A stretch of DNA of 51,354 bases from Paenibacillus sp. 598K (GTDB taxonomy: Bacteria; Bacillota; Bacilli; Paenibacillales; Paenibacillaceae): the NCBI RefSeq assembly GCF_003851045.1, contig NZ_BFBX01000012.1, positions 19,546 through 70,899 of the forward strand, given 5' to 3'. Below are positions 32,275-41,439 of the stretch, one piece after another (position 1 is the first letter of the stretch; each line of letters opens with the position of its first letter). The position numbers were made by a program, and so were the translations under genes. Below the pieces are notes generated by a model. That model was not told the origin of the DNA and made no database searches. It saw only the letters and a list, made by a program, of their open reading frames with translations.

Positions 32275-33804
32275 TCAGCGCTTGCGGTAGCTGGTCGGCG
32301 AGACGCCAACGTATTTCTTGAACTTAGCGTGGAAATAATCCGGGTTCAGGTAGCCGACGCGTTCGGCCACCTGGTACACCTTCAGTCCTTCTTCGAGCAA
32401 CACCTTGGCCTGCTCGATCCGCACCTTGTCCAGGTAGGTGTTGAAGTATTCTCCGGTCTTGGTCTTGAACAGCTTGCCCAGATAGGCGCTGTTATAATTG
32501 AAGGCCGCGGCCAGCATCTCCAGCCTCAGCTGCTGGCTGTAGTTGCGGTGGATCACATCGAGCAGTCGCTTGATCTGCTGGTCAGCCGTACCTTGGTCGA
32601 GGCGAGTGACGACCGCTCCAAGCGTCTGCATAACCGAGTCGATCACCTCGGAGAAATGCGGCTTGCGGTAAGCCTCGAGCAGCTCTGCCGCATGACTGCC
32701 CGGCTCGCGTGCCAGCTCGGGGCGATGCTGGGCGAGTCTGTGGATGACGCTCGCCGTCGCCTGGGCCAATCTCGACTTGAGCTCCTGCTCGCCGATGCCG
32801 ACTGCCAGCCACTGCCGACCCGTATCCTCGAGCAGACGGCGCGCCGCCTCCAGGTTGCCGGCATCAGCGGCAATATACAGTGTATCGACGAGCGTCGCCG
32901 GACTCATGGGGAACAACCGCGACTCTGCGGAGACGTCTCCCGGTACCGATGGTCGGTCAACCTGCGTCAGGATCTGATTGCCGTCATAGCGGAAGGCATC
33001 GGCGAGCAGAGCCTGCGCCACTGCTCGACTGGTCGGCCAGGCGGTCACGTCTGCGACGACGTCTCCTGCAGCCGCAACCCAGCTAACGGGCAAGCCCTCG
33101 AGCGCCCCTTTGATCAGCTCCCTCGTCCAGGCAAGGCCGGCGTTCGGAGCATCCGAGCACTTGATCGCCAGCGCGATATACTGCTGATAGCCGAAGACGA
33201 CCCCGCGTTCAGCCTCGTCGAGACGGCGGCCAAGCTTCTCTGCGATCTCGCGGATGATCCCATCCCCCTCTGGACTGTCTACATTCAGGCGGAGCAGGAC
33301 AATACGACCGCTAGCCCATGACAGTCCGACAGCCTTGGCGGCTGCCGGCTCAGCCTGGCCGTCCAGCAGCTCGCGCAGCAGCTGCTCGCGATCCGGCGGC
33401 CGCGCCGACAGCCGGCGCTGCTCAGTCTCCGACTCGATCAGCTCGCGCAGCTTCACCAGATGCTGCTGCAGCTCGTCCTCGTCCACCGGCTTGAGCAGAT
33501 AACCGTCGGTCTGCAGCTTGATCGCTTGCTTGGCATACTCGAAGTCGGCGTACCCGCTCAGGATGAGGAAACGAACCGCCCCTCCCTTGTTGCGGATCGC
33601 CTCGATCAGCTCCAGTCCGCTCATGCCGGGCATGCGGATATCGACGATCATCAGCTCGGGACGATGCTGCTCATAGTGCTCCAGCCCCTCCCGTCCATTC
33701 GCCCCCGCCGCGACTACCTCGTAGCCGAGCTCCCGCCAGGGGAGGATCGACTGCAAACCCTCGCGGATCATCTTCTCGTCATCGACGATGACTACCTTGA
33801 TCAT
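32275..33804 (-). CDS. YesN-type response regulator (receiver + AraC DNA-binding domain)
   Basis: A 509-residue regulator. The receiver (1-125) has D8-D9, phospho-acceptor D55 in LMIVDIRMPG, S83 and K105 in YLLKPV. A long middle region follows, then a C-terminal AraC-type double helix-turn-helix (about 410-509: LRLEMLAAAFNYNSAYLGKLFKTKTGEYFNTYL and VYQVAERVGYLNPDYFHAKFKKYVGVSPTSYR). Its start overlaps the kinase stop by 4 bases. In Paenibacillus such pairs control the adjacent sugar ABC transporter; the shared motif A supports that here. Confidence 0.93.
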   Translation of the reverse strand: MIKVVIVDDEKMIREGLQSILPWRELGYEVVAAGANGREGLEHYEQHRPELMIVDIRMPGMSGLELIEAIRNKGGAVRFLILSGYADFEYAKQAIKLQTDGYLLKPVDEDELQQHLVKLRELIESETEQRRLSARPPDREQLLRELLDGQAEPAAAKAVGLSWASGRIVLLRLNVDSPEGDGIIREIAEKLGRRLDEAERGVVFGYQQYIALAIKCSDAPNAGLAWTRELIKGALEGLPVSWVAAAGDVVADVTAWPTSRAVAQALLADAFRYDGNQILTQVDRPSVPGDVSAESRLFPMSPATLVDTLYIAADAGNLEAARRLLEDTGRQWLAVGIGEQELKSRLAQATASVIHRLAQHRPELAREPGSHAAELLEAYRKPHFSEVIDSVMQTLGAVVTRLDQGTADQQIKRLLDVIHRNYSQQLRLEMLAAAFNYNSAYLGKLFKTKTGEYFNTYLDKVRIEQAKVLLEEGLKVYQVAERVGYLNPDYFHAKFKKYVGVSPTSYRKR

Positions 33805-35576
33805 AACATCCCCCCTCCTGCCGGCACCCGTAGACGGATCTGCGTCCCCCGGCCCGGCTCGCTCGCGATCGTCAGTCCAGACCCGGCGCCATAAGCGAGC
33901 AGCAAGCGCTGGTGAACATTACGGATGCCGATCCTGTGACCCTCCTCCTCCTCGCAATCCTCCATCGAATGGCGGATCGCCTCCAATCGCTCGGGCTCGA
34001 TACCGGCGCCGTCGTCCTCCACCAAGATGACGACATCGACGCCGTCTCGCCAAGCGCTGACCGATACCCTGCCGCCGCCCTCGAGCCGTTCGAGGCCGTG
34101 GATGACGGCATTCTCGACGAGCGGCTGGATGATGAGCGGCGGCACCTGGACATCGGCGATATCGTCGTCCGAACGCACCTCGTAGGTCAGACGCTCCTCA
34201 TGGCGGAACTGCTGGATCTCCAGATAGCTGCGCGCGATATCGAGCTCGTCGCGCAGCAGCACCGTCCGCTTGCCCGCCTCCAGATTGGCCCGCATCATCC
34301 GTCCGAGCATCTTGACGACGCGGGCGATGCCCGCTTGTCCGTTCAGATGCGCCTTCATCCGGATCGACTCGAGCGTGTTGAACAGGAAGTGCGGGTTGAT
34401 CTGGCTGGCCAGCATCTTGAACTTGATCTCGTTCTGCCTTAGCTCCAGATCGTTGCGCTGTCGGTTGGACTCCTTGACCTCGATCATCAGCTCATCGATG
34501 CTGACGACCATGCTGTTGAACTGGCGCGACAGCTGGCCGATCTCGTCCTTGCCGTCGATCGCCATCGACGTCTCGAAGTTGCCCGTGGCGACCTTGTTAA
34601 TATGCTTGCTGAGCCGCCGCAGCCGGTTGGCGATGAGCGCCGAGAACATATAGATGAGGATGATCGCGATGACCATGCTGATGCCGATGACGGTGAGCGC
34701 GACATTGTTGATCCGGTTCGCATCCTTGACGATGCTGTCGACCGAGAACACCGAGATGACGCGGATGCCGTTGATGCTGCTCTGCGGCACCAGTTGCTCG
34801 ATGAGGATCTTGGATGCCTCGCCGTCCACCACGGCGTCAAAGGAGCCGCTGGCCTCATGCATGACCGCGGCATCAAACTGGATATCCGCCAGATTGCGCC
34901 CGGTCCGTCCCGGCCGATTGGCGGCGATGATCGCATCCTGATCGTCGACGAGCATCGTCTCGAACGCCTCCTGGCCCAGGATCGACTGCAGCAGACCCGT
35001 ATTAACATTGATGACCAGGACGCCGTCGACGTTGTTTTCCCGGAAGTCCACCTTGCGAATCAGGCTGAAGCGCGGCGTCTGATCCCGCTCGTCGAGGATA
35101 TAATTCCAGGCGATCAGGCCGTTGTTGGCGAGCGCCTGCTCGTACCACGGCTGCCGGAGCGTCTGCGCGTCCGGCTGGATGAACTCCCAGTTGTTGAGCA
35201 GCGTCTTGTTGTCGATATAGAAGCGGATATCCGAGATTTCCTTGTACAGCCTGGCGTATTCCCGGAAGTCGGGATATCCGCGATAGGCGCTTACGACCTC
35301 GTAGACCGTCTCGTACTGGCGGTTGGCCAGCTCCTTGAGCCGATTGTCGTAGGAGAGCCGATAGGAGATGTCGTAGGAGACGTTGACCACCTCCGCCGTC
35401 CGCTTCAGCACACGGTCGACATTCAGCGCATTTTGCTTGAGCGCGTTGCCGAGCGCCATCTCCCGCAGCTCATTGGTTAGGAACAGACCCACAATCATGA
35501 CCGGCACCAATACGATCGCGATAAAGGTGAGCATCAGCTTATGCTGCAGCTTTATATCATTCAAGTAACGCAGCAT
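33801..35576 (-). CDS. YesM-type sensor histidine kinase
   Basis: A 591-residue membrane kinase: TM1 at about 13-34, a large extracytoplasmic Cache-like domain (about 35-275), TM2 at about 285-310, HAMP, then the His_kinase family domain with ASQINPHFLFNTLESIR (phospho-acceptor His) and an ATPase domain with LVENAVIHGLE and EDDGAGI. I prefer ATG 35576 (GGGGG eight bases upstream) over the longer reading from 35621. It likely senses a sugar, perhaps through the ABC binding protein, and phosphorylates the YesN-type partner encoded directly downstream. Confidence 0.93.
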   Translation of the reverse strand: MLRYLNDIKLQHKLMLTFIAIVLVPVMIVGLFLTNELREMALGNALKQNALNVDRVLKRTAEVVNVSYDISYRLSYDNRLKELANRQYETVYEVVSAYRGYPDFREYARLYKEISDIRFYIDNKTLLNNWEFIQPDAQTLRQPWYEQALANNGLIAWNYILDERDQTPRFSLIRKVDFRENNVDGVLVINVNTGLLQSILGQEAFETMLVDDQDAIIAANRPGRTGRNLADIQFDAAVMHEASGSFDAVVDGEASKILIEQLVPQSSINGIRVISVFSVDSIVKDANRINNVALTVIGISMVIAIILIYMFSALIANRLRRLSKHINKVATGNFETSMAIDGKDEIGQLSRQFNSMVVSIDELMIEVKESNRQRNDLELRQNEIKFKMLASQINPHFLFNTLESIRMKAHLNGQAGIARVVKMLGRMMRANLEAGKRTVLLRDELDIARSYLEIQQFRHEERLTYEVRSDDDIADVQVPPLIIQPLVENAVIHGLERLEGGGRVSVSAWRDGVDVVILVEDDGAGIEPERLEAIRHSMEDCEEEEGHRIGIRNVHQRLLLAYGAGSGLTIASEPGRGTQIRLRVPAGGGML

Positions 35577-35657
35577 GTCGGTATCCCCCTTGCGCGCCCT
35601 CTTCGCCGTAAGCGTTATCATCGCTTCGGACAGAGCGTTCCGCCGATGTCATCTCTG

Positions 35658-35686
35658 ATTATAATCGAACGGAACAGGGAAAAGCA
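35658..35686 (-). promoter_or_regulatory. Promoter of the YesM/YesN-type operon
   Basis: TATAAT (35663-35658) on the minus strand with a poor -35 (TGCTTT, 17-bp spacing). Motif A lies about 40 bases further upstream, as expected for an activator-dependent promoter. Confidence 0.5.
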
Positions 35687-35702
35687 TGGGTTAATCAGAC
35701 TA

Positions 35703-35725
35703 AAAATCAGGTGAAAATTAGTGAT
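35703..35725 (-). promoter_or_regulatory. Shared motif A, candidate YesN-type regulator site (own operon)
   Basis: Plus-strand AAAATCAG, then GTG, then AAAATTAGTGAT; it differs from the copy at 32141 at only two positions. It suggests autoregulation together with control of the ABC operon. Confidence 0.55.
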
Positions 35726-35731
35726 TGACTG

Positions 35732-35771
35732 CAAAAAAAGGCGAACCGGCCATTGGCTGATTCACCTTTTG
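35732..35771 (-). terminator. Terminator of the uxa operon
   Basis: On the minus strand AAAAGGTGAATCAGCC pairs (two mismatches) with GGCCGGTTCGCCTTTT around AATG, ending in a run of seven T. Confidence 0.85.
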
Positions 35772-35792
35772 GGGTATTCAGTTTGGTCAAGC

Positions 35793-37055
35793 TCAGTTGC
35801 CCGGCAGCTCGCGCTTCAGGAAGTTCCAGAAGTTGTTGTAGAACAGGTCGGCGACGTCGCGCTGGATCTCCTCGGCGGTCACCTGCCAGCCGCTGACGGC
35901 GATGTCGGTGTACTTGTCGATCAGCGCGTCGGCGATGATACGCTTGGAGTGGCTCCACTTGTAGACGACCTGGTCGAGCACGCGCGCATCGGAATGCTGC
36001 GGGATCATGCTCGTGCCGAGCATCTCCATCCGCATCCGCGTCATCTCGTCGATGAACACCGGATTGTTCAGGAACCACCAGCAGCCGAACACCATCAGGT
36101 TGCGGAACTTGCGCGCCAGCGTCGTCAGCTCATGCTGATTTTCGCGGGAGAGCATGGTGACGAGGAACTTATTCTGCGGATAGTGCAGCAGCATATGCTC
36201 GAGCGACTCCAGACCCGCCTTGGCGACATAGTCGCCAGCATCGCCGAGCGCCGGATGTACCCGCTTCTTGACGCCGATCATCATCGCGAACGGGATGTTG
36301 CGCTCGCGGCTGATCGGCAGGATGCAGTCGGCGATGACGCGCGAGCGGTCGGAGTCCTCCGGGAAGGCAAAGCTCGGCGGAAGCGATACGGCCATATAGA
36401 GCGGGTTCATCCGATCGATCCAGTCCGTCAGGAAACGGCGCACCTCGGCGATCGTCGCTTCATTCCACTCGTCCTCCACCGCATAGCCCCACTCGCGGAG
36501 CGACGACTTGGTGTTGGCATAGTCATTGAGCAGCGGATCCATCCGCAGCACCGCGTGGAACCGCTCGTCGTACTTGACGCCGGAGAGCCAGATGTTGCGC
36601 TCTTCTTCATTGAAGATATCGTTGGTCATGACGACATGCTCGACCTTGGCCAGCTTCAGCGTCGCATCGACATGCTCGGCCGGCGTCATGCCGTCGAAGA
36701 ACTTGCGGTAGCTCGCCAGATCGCGGCTGCCCACATCCTGGCCGAACGCCTCCAGACAGGTCAGCACGCCGCGACATGCTTCGCTGATCGGCGAATGGTT
36801 GATGAACAGCTCCTGCCAGATCAGCTCGGCTTGCTCCTGCTTGCTCAGCTTCCAGAAGTCCTCGATCGCGATATCCGACCAGCGCATCACCTCGGCGACG
36901 AGGTAATGGTAGGTCAGCAGCTCGTCGATGCCGCGCAGCAGCAGGCCGCCGAACTCCGGCGAGTACAGATGGGTGTGCAGATCGGTGACCGGCTGCTCGG
37001 CTACAGTCTTGCGTACGAATGAGGCCAATTGATCCTGAGCGATAATAGTAGTCAT
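35793..37055 (-). CDS. uxaC: Uronate isomerase (UxaC-like)
   Basis: A 420-residue TIM-barrel enzyme expected to isomerise D-glucuronate to D-fructuronate and D-galacturonate to D-tagaturonate. TDLHTHLYSPEFG (H27, H29) is the metal motif of the family; later MTNDIF, VLRMDPLL, MIPQHSDARVLDQVVYKW fit UxaC. It is shorter than the about 470 residues of the E. coli type and is a divergent branch. GGAGG eleven bases before ATG 37055. Last gene of lacI-uxaB-uxaA-uxaC. Confidence 0.85.
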   Translation of the reverse strand: MTTIIAQDQLASFVRKTVAEQPVTDLHTHLYSPEFGGLLLRGIDELLTYHYLVAEVMRWSDIAIEDFWKLSKQEQAELIWQELFINHSPISEACRGVLTCLEAFGQDVGSRDLASYRKFFDGMTPAEHVDATLKLAKVEHVVMTNDIFNEEERNIWLSGVKYDERFHAVLRMDPLLNDYANTKSSLREWGYAVEDEWNEATIAEVRRFLTDWIDRMNPLYMAVSLPPSFAFPEDSDRSRVIADCILPISRERNIPFAMMIGVKKRVHPALGDAGDYVAKAGLESLEHMLLHYPQNKFLVTMLSRENQHELTTLARKFRNLMVFGCWWFLNNPVFIDEMTRMRMEMLGTSMIPQHSDARVLDQVVYKWSHSKRIIADALIDKYTDIAVSGWQVTAEEIQRDVADLFYNNFWNFLKRELPGN

Positions 37056-37086
37056 CGTGAATAATTCCTCCCATATACAGTAGTGT

Positions 37087-38577
37087 CTACAACGTCACGC
37101 CGTCCTTGAAGATAGCAATCTCGCGGTACCCGTACAGCTCATTGTTCGTCTCCTTGACGCCCGAGGCGATATCCAGTACGTACTGGAACAGATCGTCTCG
37201 CACCGCGTCCTTATCTGCGCCGTCGATCAGCTGACCGGCGTTGAAGTCGATCCAGTGCTTTTTGCGTTCGGCCAGATCGGAGTTGGTCGAGATCTTCACG
37301 GTCGGCACCGCGCCGCCGAACGGCGTGCCGCGTCCGGTCGTGAACAGCACGATATGCGCGCCCGCCGCCGCCAGCGCCGTCACGGACACCTGGTCGTTGC
37401 CTGGAGCTTGCACGAGATTAAGTCCTGTCGAATGAACGCGCTCGCCGTATGGCAGGACATCGACGACATTGCTCGTGCCGCCCTTCTGCGTGCAGCCGAG
37501 CGACTTCTCCTCAAGCGTGCTGATGCCGCCGCTCTTGTTGCCGGGAGACGGATTCTCGTATACCTCCTGGCCGTAGCGGATAAAGTACGACTTGAAGTCG
37601 TTGACGAGCGAGACGATCTTGTCGAAGGTCTGCTCGTCCTTGGCCCGGTTCATCAGGATCGTCTCCGCGCCGAACATCTCCGGCACCTCGGTGAGGATGC
37701 TCGTGCCGCCGTAGCCGATCAGCTTGTCGGAGAAGGCGCCGACGAGCGGGTTGCCGGTAATGCCCGAGAAGCCGTCCGAGCCGCCGCACTTCAGCCCTAC
37801 CTTCAGCTTGGTGACGGGGATCGGCTGGCGCTGCATCGTCTCTGCATAATCCACTAGCTCATCGAGCAGCTCCAGCCCGCGCTCCAGCTCGTTGTCCACC
37901 TCTTGAGCGGCCATGAACTTGATCCGCTTCGGGTTGAGGTCGCCGATCACCTGCTTGAATTCGCCGATCTGGTTATTCTCGCAGCCGAGGCCGACGACGA
38001 GCACGCCAGCCGCATTGGGATGGTTCGCCAGCGCGGCGAGCAGCTTCTGCGTATAGCTCAGGTCGTCGCCGAGCTGCGAGCAGCCGAGCGGATGCGAGAA
38101 GTGATGCACGCCGTCGATGCCCCGGCTCGCATAACGCTTCGTCGCCAGCATCTCCAGCCGCTCGCATGTCTTGTTGATGCAGCCGACCGTGTTGATGATC
38201 CAGATCTCGTTGCGGATGCCGGCCTCGCCATTCTCCCGCAAGAACCCCTGGAACGTCGGGATGTCCGCCGGAGCAGGCGGCGCCAGCAGCTGCGGCTCGT
38301 ACGTGTAGGAGAGCAAGCCGGACAGCCCCGACTTCAGATTATGCGTATGCACCCACTGGCCCGGTGCGATGTCCTGCTGCGCGATGCCGATAGAGTAGCC
38401 GAACTTGTAGACATGCTCTCCCTTGGCAATCGCTTTCACCGCCGCTTTGTGCCCGGCAGGGATGTCCTCTTGCAACGTTATTATTGTACCATCAATCTCG
38501 AATTCCGTCCCTGCCTTCGTCTCCTGATACAGGATGAATACCGAGTCCTCCGACTTGATCTTAATATAGGCGCTCAT
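37087..38577 (-). CDS. uxaA: Altronate dehydratase
   Basis: A 496-residue dehydratase converting D-altronate to 2-keto-3-deoxygluconate. The N-terminal SAF-type domain (about 1-95) is followed by the catalytic domain with RNEIWIINTVGCINKT, HPLGCSQLGDD, VGLGCENNQ, LKCGGSDGFSGITGNP and TGRGTPFGG, with the conserved cysteines of the iron-dependent UxaA/GarD family. Both domains are in one chain. Its start overlaps the uxaB stop by 4 bases. Confidence 0.95.
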   Translation of the reverse strand: MSAYIKIKSEDSVFILYQETKAGTEFEIDGTIITLQEDIPAGHKAAVKAIAKGEHVYKFGYSIGIAQQDIAPGQWVHTHNLKSGLSGLLSYTYEPQLLAPPAPADIPTFQGFLRENGEAGIRNEIWIINTVGCINKTCERLEMLATKRYASRGIDGVHHFSHPLGCSQLGDDLSYTQKLLAALANHPNAAGVLVVGLGCENNQIGEFKQVIGDLNPKRIKFMAAQEVDNELERGLELLDELVDYAETMQRQPIPVTKLKVGLKCGGSDGFSGITGNPLVGAFSDKLIGYGGTSILTEVPEMFGAETILMNRAKDEQTFDKIVSLVNDFKSYFIRYGQEVYENPSPGNKSGGISTLEEKSLGCTQKGGTSNVVDVLPYGERVHSTGLNLVQAPGNDQVSVTALAAAGAHIVLFTTGRGTPFGGAVPTVKISTNSDLAERKKHWIDFNAGQLIDGADKDAVRDDLFQYVLDIASGVKETNNELYGYREIAIFKDGVTL

Positions 38578-40082
38578 CGCGCTCCCTCCTCTCGGGCCAG
38601 CAGCTCAGCCAAGGCGCTGCCCAGCCTCTCGTAACAGCCCTCGCGTAGCTCGGCAGGCAGCTCCCGCCCTGGAGGCGCAGCGAAGATCGTCTCCGACTCC
38701 ATGACGCCGGCGACCAGCCCCGACAGATCGCCCGTGCGATCGTAGCTCGACCAGAGCTCGGCGAATGCCGTCAATGCCGCGGCATCGTCCTTCAGCTCGA
38801 ACGTCTGGCGATCGCCATCCTTGATACGATAGCCAAGCCACGACGCGCCGTCAGCCGTGCAACGATGGAAGCGGATAAACGCGGCGATCGAGCCGATCAT
38901 CGTCTCCGGCACGATGCCCTGGGCTGTCGCATATTCGCGCAGCGTCGGCTGCAGCCGCGTCTGGAACTTCTGGATCGAGTTGAGCGCGATGTCGAGCAGC
39001 CGATGGTCGATGAACGGATTGGCGAAGCGCTCCAGCGTCTGCTCGATATAGGCCGCCGACGCTTCATGCGGGAATGGCAGCACAGCCGACACCGTCTCGC
39101 TCAGAAAGCGTCGAAGCGGCGCAGCGACTCGCGTATCGGCGACCGCGTCGCGGACGATATCGTGACCGAGCAGATAGGCCATCGGGACGAGGAACGTATG
39201 CGCGCCGTTGAGGATCCGTACCTTGCGCATGCTGTACGGCTGCAGATCGCTCACCCACTCGACGCGCAGTCCCGCCTCGGCGAAGGGCAGACGGCGCGCC
39301 AGCTCGGCATCGCCCTCGATCACCCATTGATAATACGGCTCGGCGGCTACCAGCAGGCGGTCCTCATAGCCGAGCTGCTCCTGTAGCGCCGCCGCCTCGG
39401 TCTCGGCCGGATAGCCGGTGACGATCCGGTCGACGAGCGAGTTGACGAACCGCACCTGCTCGCGGACGTAGCGGTCGAACCCCTCGCCGAGCTGCCAGGC
39501 TGCGACCTTCTGCAGCACCACCTCGCGCAGCGCGTCGCCGGGACGAGGCAGCAGCTCGCATGGCACGACGATCGTCTCGGCCTGCCCTCCCAGCGTCTCA
39601 TAGCGCCGGAGCAGCCACGCCGTCAGCTTGCCCGGGTATGAGAGGATCGGCTGCGACGGGTCGTAGACCTCCTCCGTATAGACGATGCCCGCCTCTGTCG
39701 TATTGGAGAAGACGAACTCGATCTGCGCCTCCTCGGCCGTAGCCAGGAAGCTCTCCCACTCGGCATAAGGATCGACGCAGCGCGCGATGCTCGTCACCAG
39801 CTCGGCGCGGTCCACCGTCTGGCCCTCGCTGATGCCTCGTTCGATGACAGTGAACAGCCCCTCTTGCTCCTGCAGCGTCGCCAGCTTGCGAGCGCCGCCG
39901 GGGCGCGGCTGCGTGACGAGCACCGAGCCGCCGAACAGTCCTTGCTCGTTGGCGCGATGGATCATCCAGTCTACAAAAGCGCGGATAAAGTTGCCTTCTC
40001 CGACCTGAATAGCCCTAACGGGCCATGCGCCGATCTGGCCGGCTACCTCCGGCAGAGCGCGCGATAAACGCGGATTAGCCAT
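38574..40082 (-). CDS. uxaB: Tagaturonate reductase
   Basis: A 502-residue NAD-dependent reductase of the mannitol dehydrogenase family, making D-altronate from D-tagaturonate. VGEGNFIRAFVDWMI is the N-terminal Rossmann signature; SNTTEAGIVY and RKVRILNGAHTFLVPMAYL are family motifs, including the conserved K-x-R-I-L-N-G-x-H. I start it at ATG 40082, seven bases after GGAGG. The operator at 40109-40124 lies just upstream, between lacI and uxaB. Confidence 0.93.
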   Translation of the reverse strand: MANPRLSRALPEVAGQIGAWPVRAIQVGEGNFIRAFVDWMIHRANEQGLFGGSVLVTQPRPGGARKLATLQEQEGLFTVIERGISEGQTVDRAELVTSIARCVDPYAEWESFLATAEEAQIEFVFSNTTEAGIVYTEEVYDPSQPILSYPGKLTAWLLRRYETLGGQAETIVVPCELLPRPGDALREVVLQKVAAWQLGEGFDRYVREQVRFVNSLVDRIVTGYPAETEAAALQEQLGYEDRLLVAAEPYYQWVIEGDAELARRLPFAEAGLRVEWVSDLQPYSMRKVRILNGAHTFLVPMAYLLGHDIVRDAVADTRVAAPLRRFLSETVSAVLPFPHEASAAYIEQTLERFANPFIDHRLLDIALNSIQKFQTRLQPTLREYATAQGIVPETMIGSIAAFIRFHRCTADGASWLGYRIKDGDRQTFELKDDAAALTAFAELWSSYDRTGDLSGLVAGVMESETIFAAPPGRELPAELREGCYERLGSALAELLAREEGAR

Positions 40083-40108
40083 GTAGAACCCTCCATTCTG
40101 TAACATCA

Positions 40109-40124
40109 ATAACAACGTTGTTAT
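40109..40124. promoter_or_regulatory. LacI-family operator in front of uxaB
   Basis: ATAACAACGTTGTTAT, a perfect 16-bp palindrome with the central CG of LacI-type operators. The same core recurs upstream of lacI. A TATAAC -10-like element overlaps it. Confidence 0.85.
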
Positions 40125-40146
40125 AAAAGTCCTGAGCGGCGCCCCC

Positions 40147-41121
40147 TTATGAAGGAGGGCGCGCTGTCGAGCTCCGAATATGAAGCACCGGCTTGATCGT
40201 CCGGCTCTGCGGCTCGCCGTCTTGCCGCACCATCGTGAGCATCATCTCTACCGTGCGCTCGGCGACCTCCTCGAGCGGCGGGCCGACCGAGGTGAGCGGC
40301 ACTTCAGCATACGCCATCTCGGGCAGCTCGTCATAGCCGATCAGCGACACCTCGGCCGGGACTGCGATGCCGCGCTCGGCAAAGGCGCGCAATGCGCCCC
40401 GAGTGACCAGATTGTTGCCGCCGATATAGGCGGTGGCCAGCCCGTCAGCGGCATCGAGACGACGGATCGCCTCGTACCCTTCCTCCCACGACATCCCGCC
40501 CTCCAGCACGTCGCCAGGATGCAGCCGCAGGCCAAAATCGAGCAGCGCTTCCCGGTACCCGCGTTCCTTGACCGGCTTGCCGTCGCCGATGTAGCCGATC
40601 CGGCGATGACCAAGCGCGTGCAGATGCTCGACCGCGGCATAGATCCCCGCCTTGCGGTCGATCTGCAGCGCATGCACCGGCAGATGCGTATTGCTGCCGA
40701 CGACGAGCAGCGGCGTGTCGAGCAGCGCCAGCCGTTTGGACAACTGCAGCGCATGCGCCTCGACATCGCCCCAGAAGATCAGGCCGTCCACCCGCATCTG
40801 GCGGAACCAGTCGGCTGCCTGCTCGGGCGGCGACATCATCATGACGGTCTCGTAGCCATGCCTCTGGAACATCTGGAACAGTCGCATCGCCAGCTGCGCG
40901 TACAGCGGATTGTCGACATCTTGCCAGATCAGGCCGATCATCCCGCTCTTGCCGCTGACCAGCTGGCGAGCCAGCAGATTGCGGCGATAGCCGTATTGCT
41001 CGGCGATCCGCAGCACCTTGCGCTTCGTTTCTTCCTTGACGAGCGGACTGTCGTTAAGCGCTTTCGAGACGGTACTGAAGCTGCAGCCGGCGAGCTTGGC
41101 GATTTCTTTTATCGTGATCAT
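40147..41121 (-). CDS. LacI-family repressor of uronate genes
   Basis: A 324-residue regulator: ITIKEIAKLAGCSFSTVSKALNDSPLVKEETKRKVL is the LacI helix-turn-helix and hinge, followed by a periplasmic-binding-protein-like effector domain (SGMIGLIWQDVDNPLYAQL... GLIFWGDVE... GIYAAVEHLHALGHRRIGYIG... LIGYDELPEMAY). ATG 41121 has TAGGGTG just before it; a GTG at 41130 is too close to that site. It leads uxaB-uxaA-uxaC, and two copies of one palindrome flank it, so it is very probably the uxa repressor with autoregulation. Confidence 0.93.
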   Translation of the reverse strand: MITIKEIAKLAGCSFSTVSKALNDSPLVKEETKRKVLRIAEQYGYRRNLLARQLVSGKSGMIGLIWQDVDNPLYAQLAMRLFQMFQRHGYETVMMMSPPEQAADWFRQMRVDGLIFWGDVEAHALQLSKRLALLDTPLLVVGSNTHLPVHALQIDRKAGIYAAVEHLHALGHRRIGYIGDGKPVKERGYREALLDFGLRLHPGDVLEGGMSWEEGYEAIRRLDAADGLATAYIGGNNLVTRGALRAFAERGIAVPAEVSLIGYDELPEMAYAEVPLTSVGPPLEEVAERTVEMMLTMVRQDGEPQSRTIKPVLHIRSSTARPPS

Positions 41122-41159
41122 CGTGTTCACCCTACCCGCTTTCGCCTTGCTTTGCTCTC

Positions 41160-41188
41160 ACTATAGCACACTCTGCCGGCACTAACAA
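41160..41188 (-). promoter_or_regulatory. Promoter of lacI (and likely the uxa operon)
   Basis: On the minus strand: TTGTTA (41188-41183), 17-bp spacer, TATAGT (41165-41160) with an extended TG. The -35 overlaps the operator at 41187-41204 by two bases. Confidence 0.7.
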
Positions 41189-41204
41189 TAACAACGTTGT
41201 TATT
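41187..41204. promoter_or_regulatory. LacI-family operator in front of lacI
   Basis: AATAACAACGTTGTTATT, an 18-bp perfect palindrome sharing all 16 central bases with the site at 40109-40124. It also lies upstream of the divergent esterase gene, so it could influence both directions. Confidence 0.87.
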
Positions 41205-41253
41205 CAATTTTTTCTGCTGCATGCCGCCCCCTCAAAAAAACGCGAATTTTGAA

Positions 41254-41270
41254 ATGGAAAGCGCTTTAAA
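41254..41270 (+). promoter_or_regulatory. cre-like site (CcpA) upstream of the esterase gene
   Basis: ATGGAAAGCGCTTTAAA contains the AAAGCGCTTT palindrome of CcpA sites. It lies in the 318-base gap between lacI and the esterase gene, which otherwise holds only the lacI promoter and operator. A TTGAAA just upstream could be a -35. It implies glucose repression of the esterase. Confidence 0.55.
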
Positions 41271-41439
41271 AATAGGTCTTTCGGGCAGCCATTTTTCGAC
41301 GTTATTTTTCGCTATCTTCTGGTACGCTCAAATTGTGCTAAAACGAAATTTCTGATTAGGGGGAATGCAATGGTCCTGTAACGAGGCATTCAGGTTTTGA
41401 TATTGGCTGGTACGTAACTATTGAAGGGAGCAATGAACC

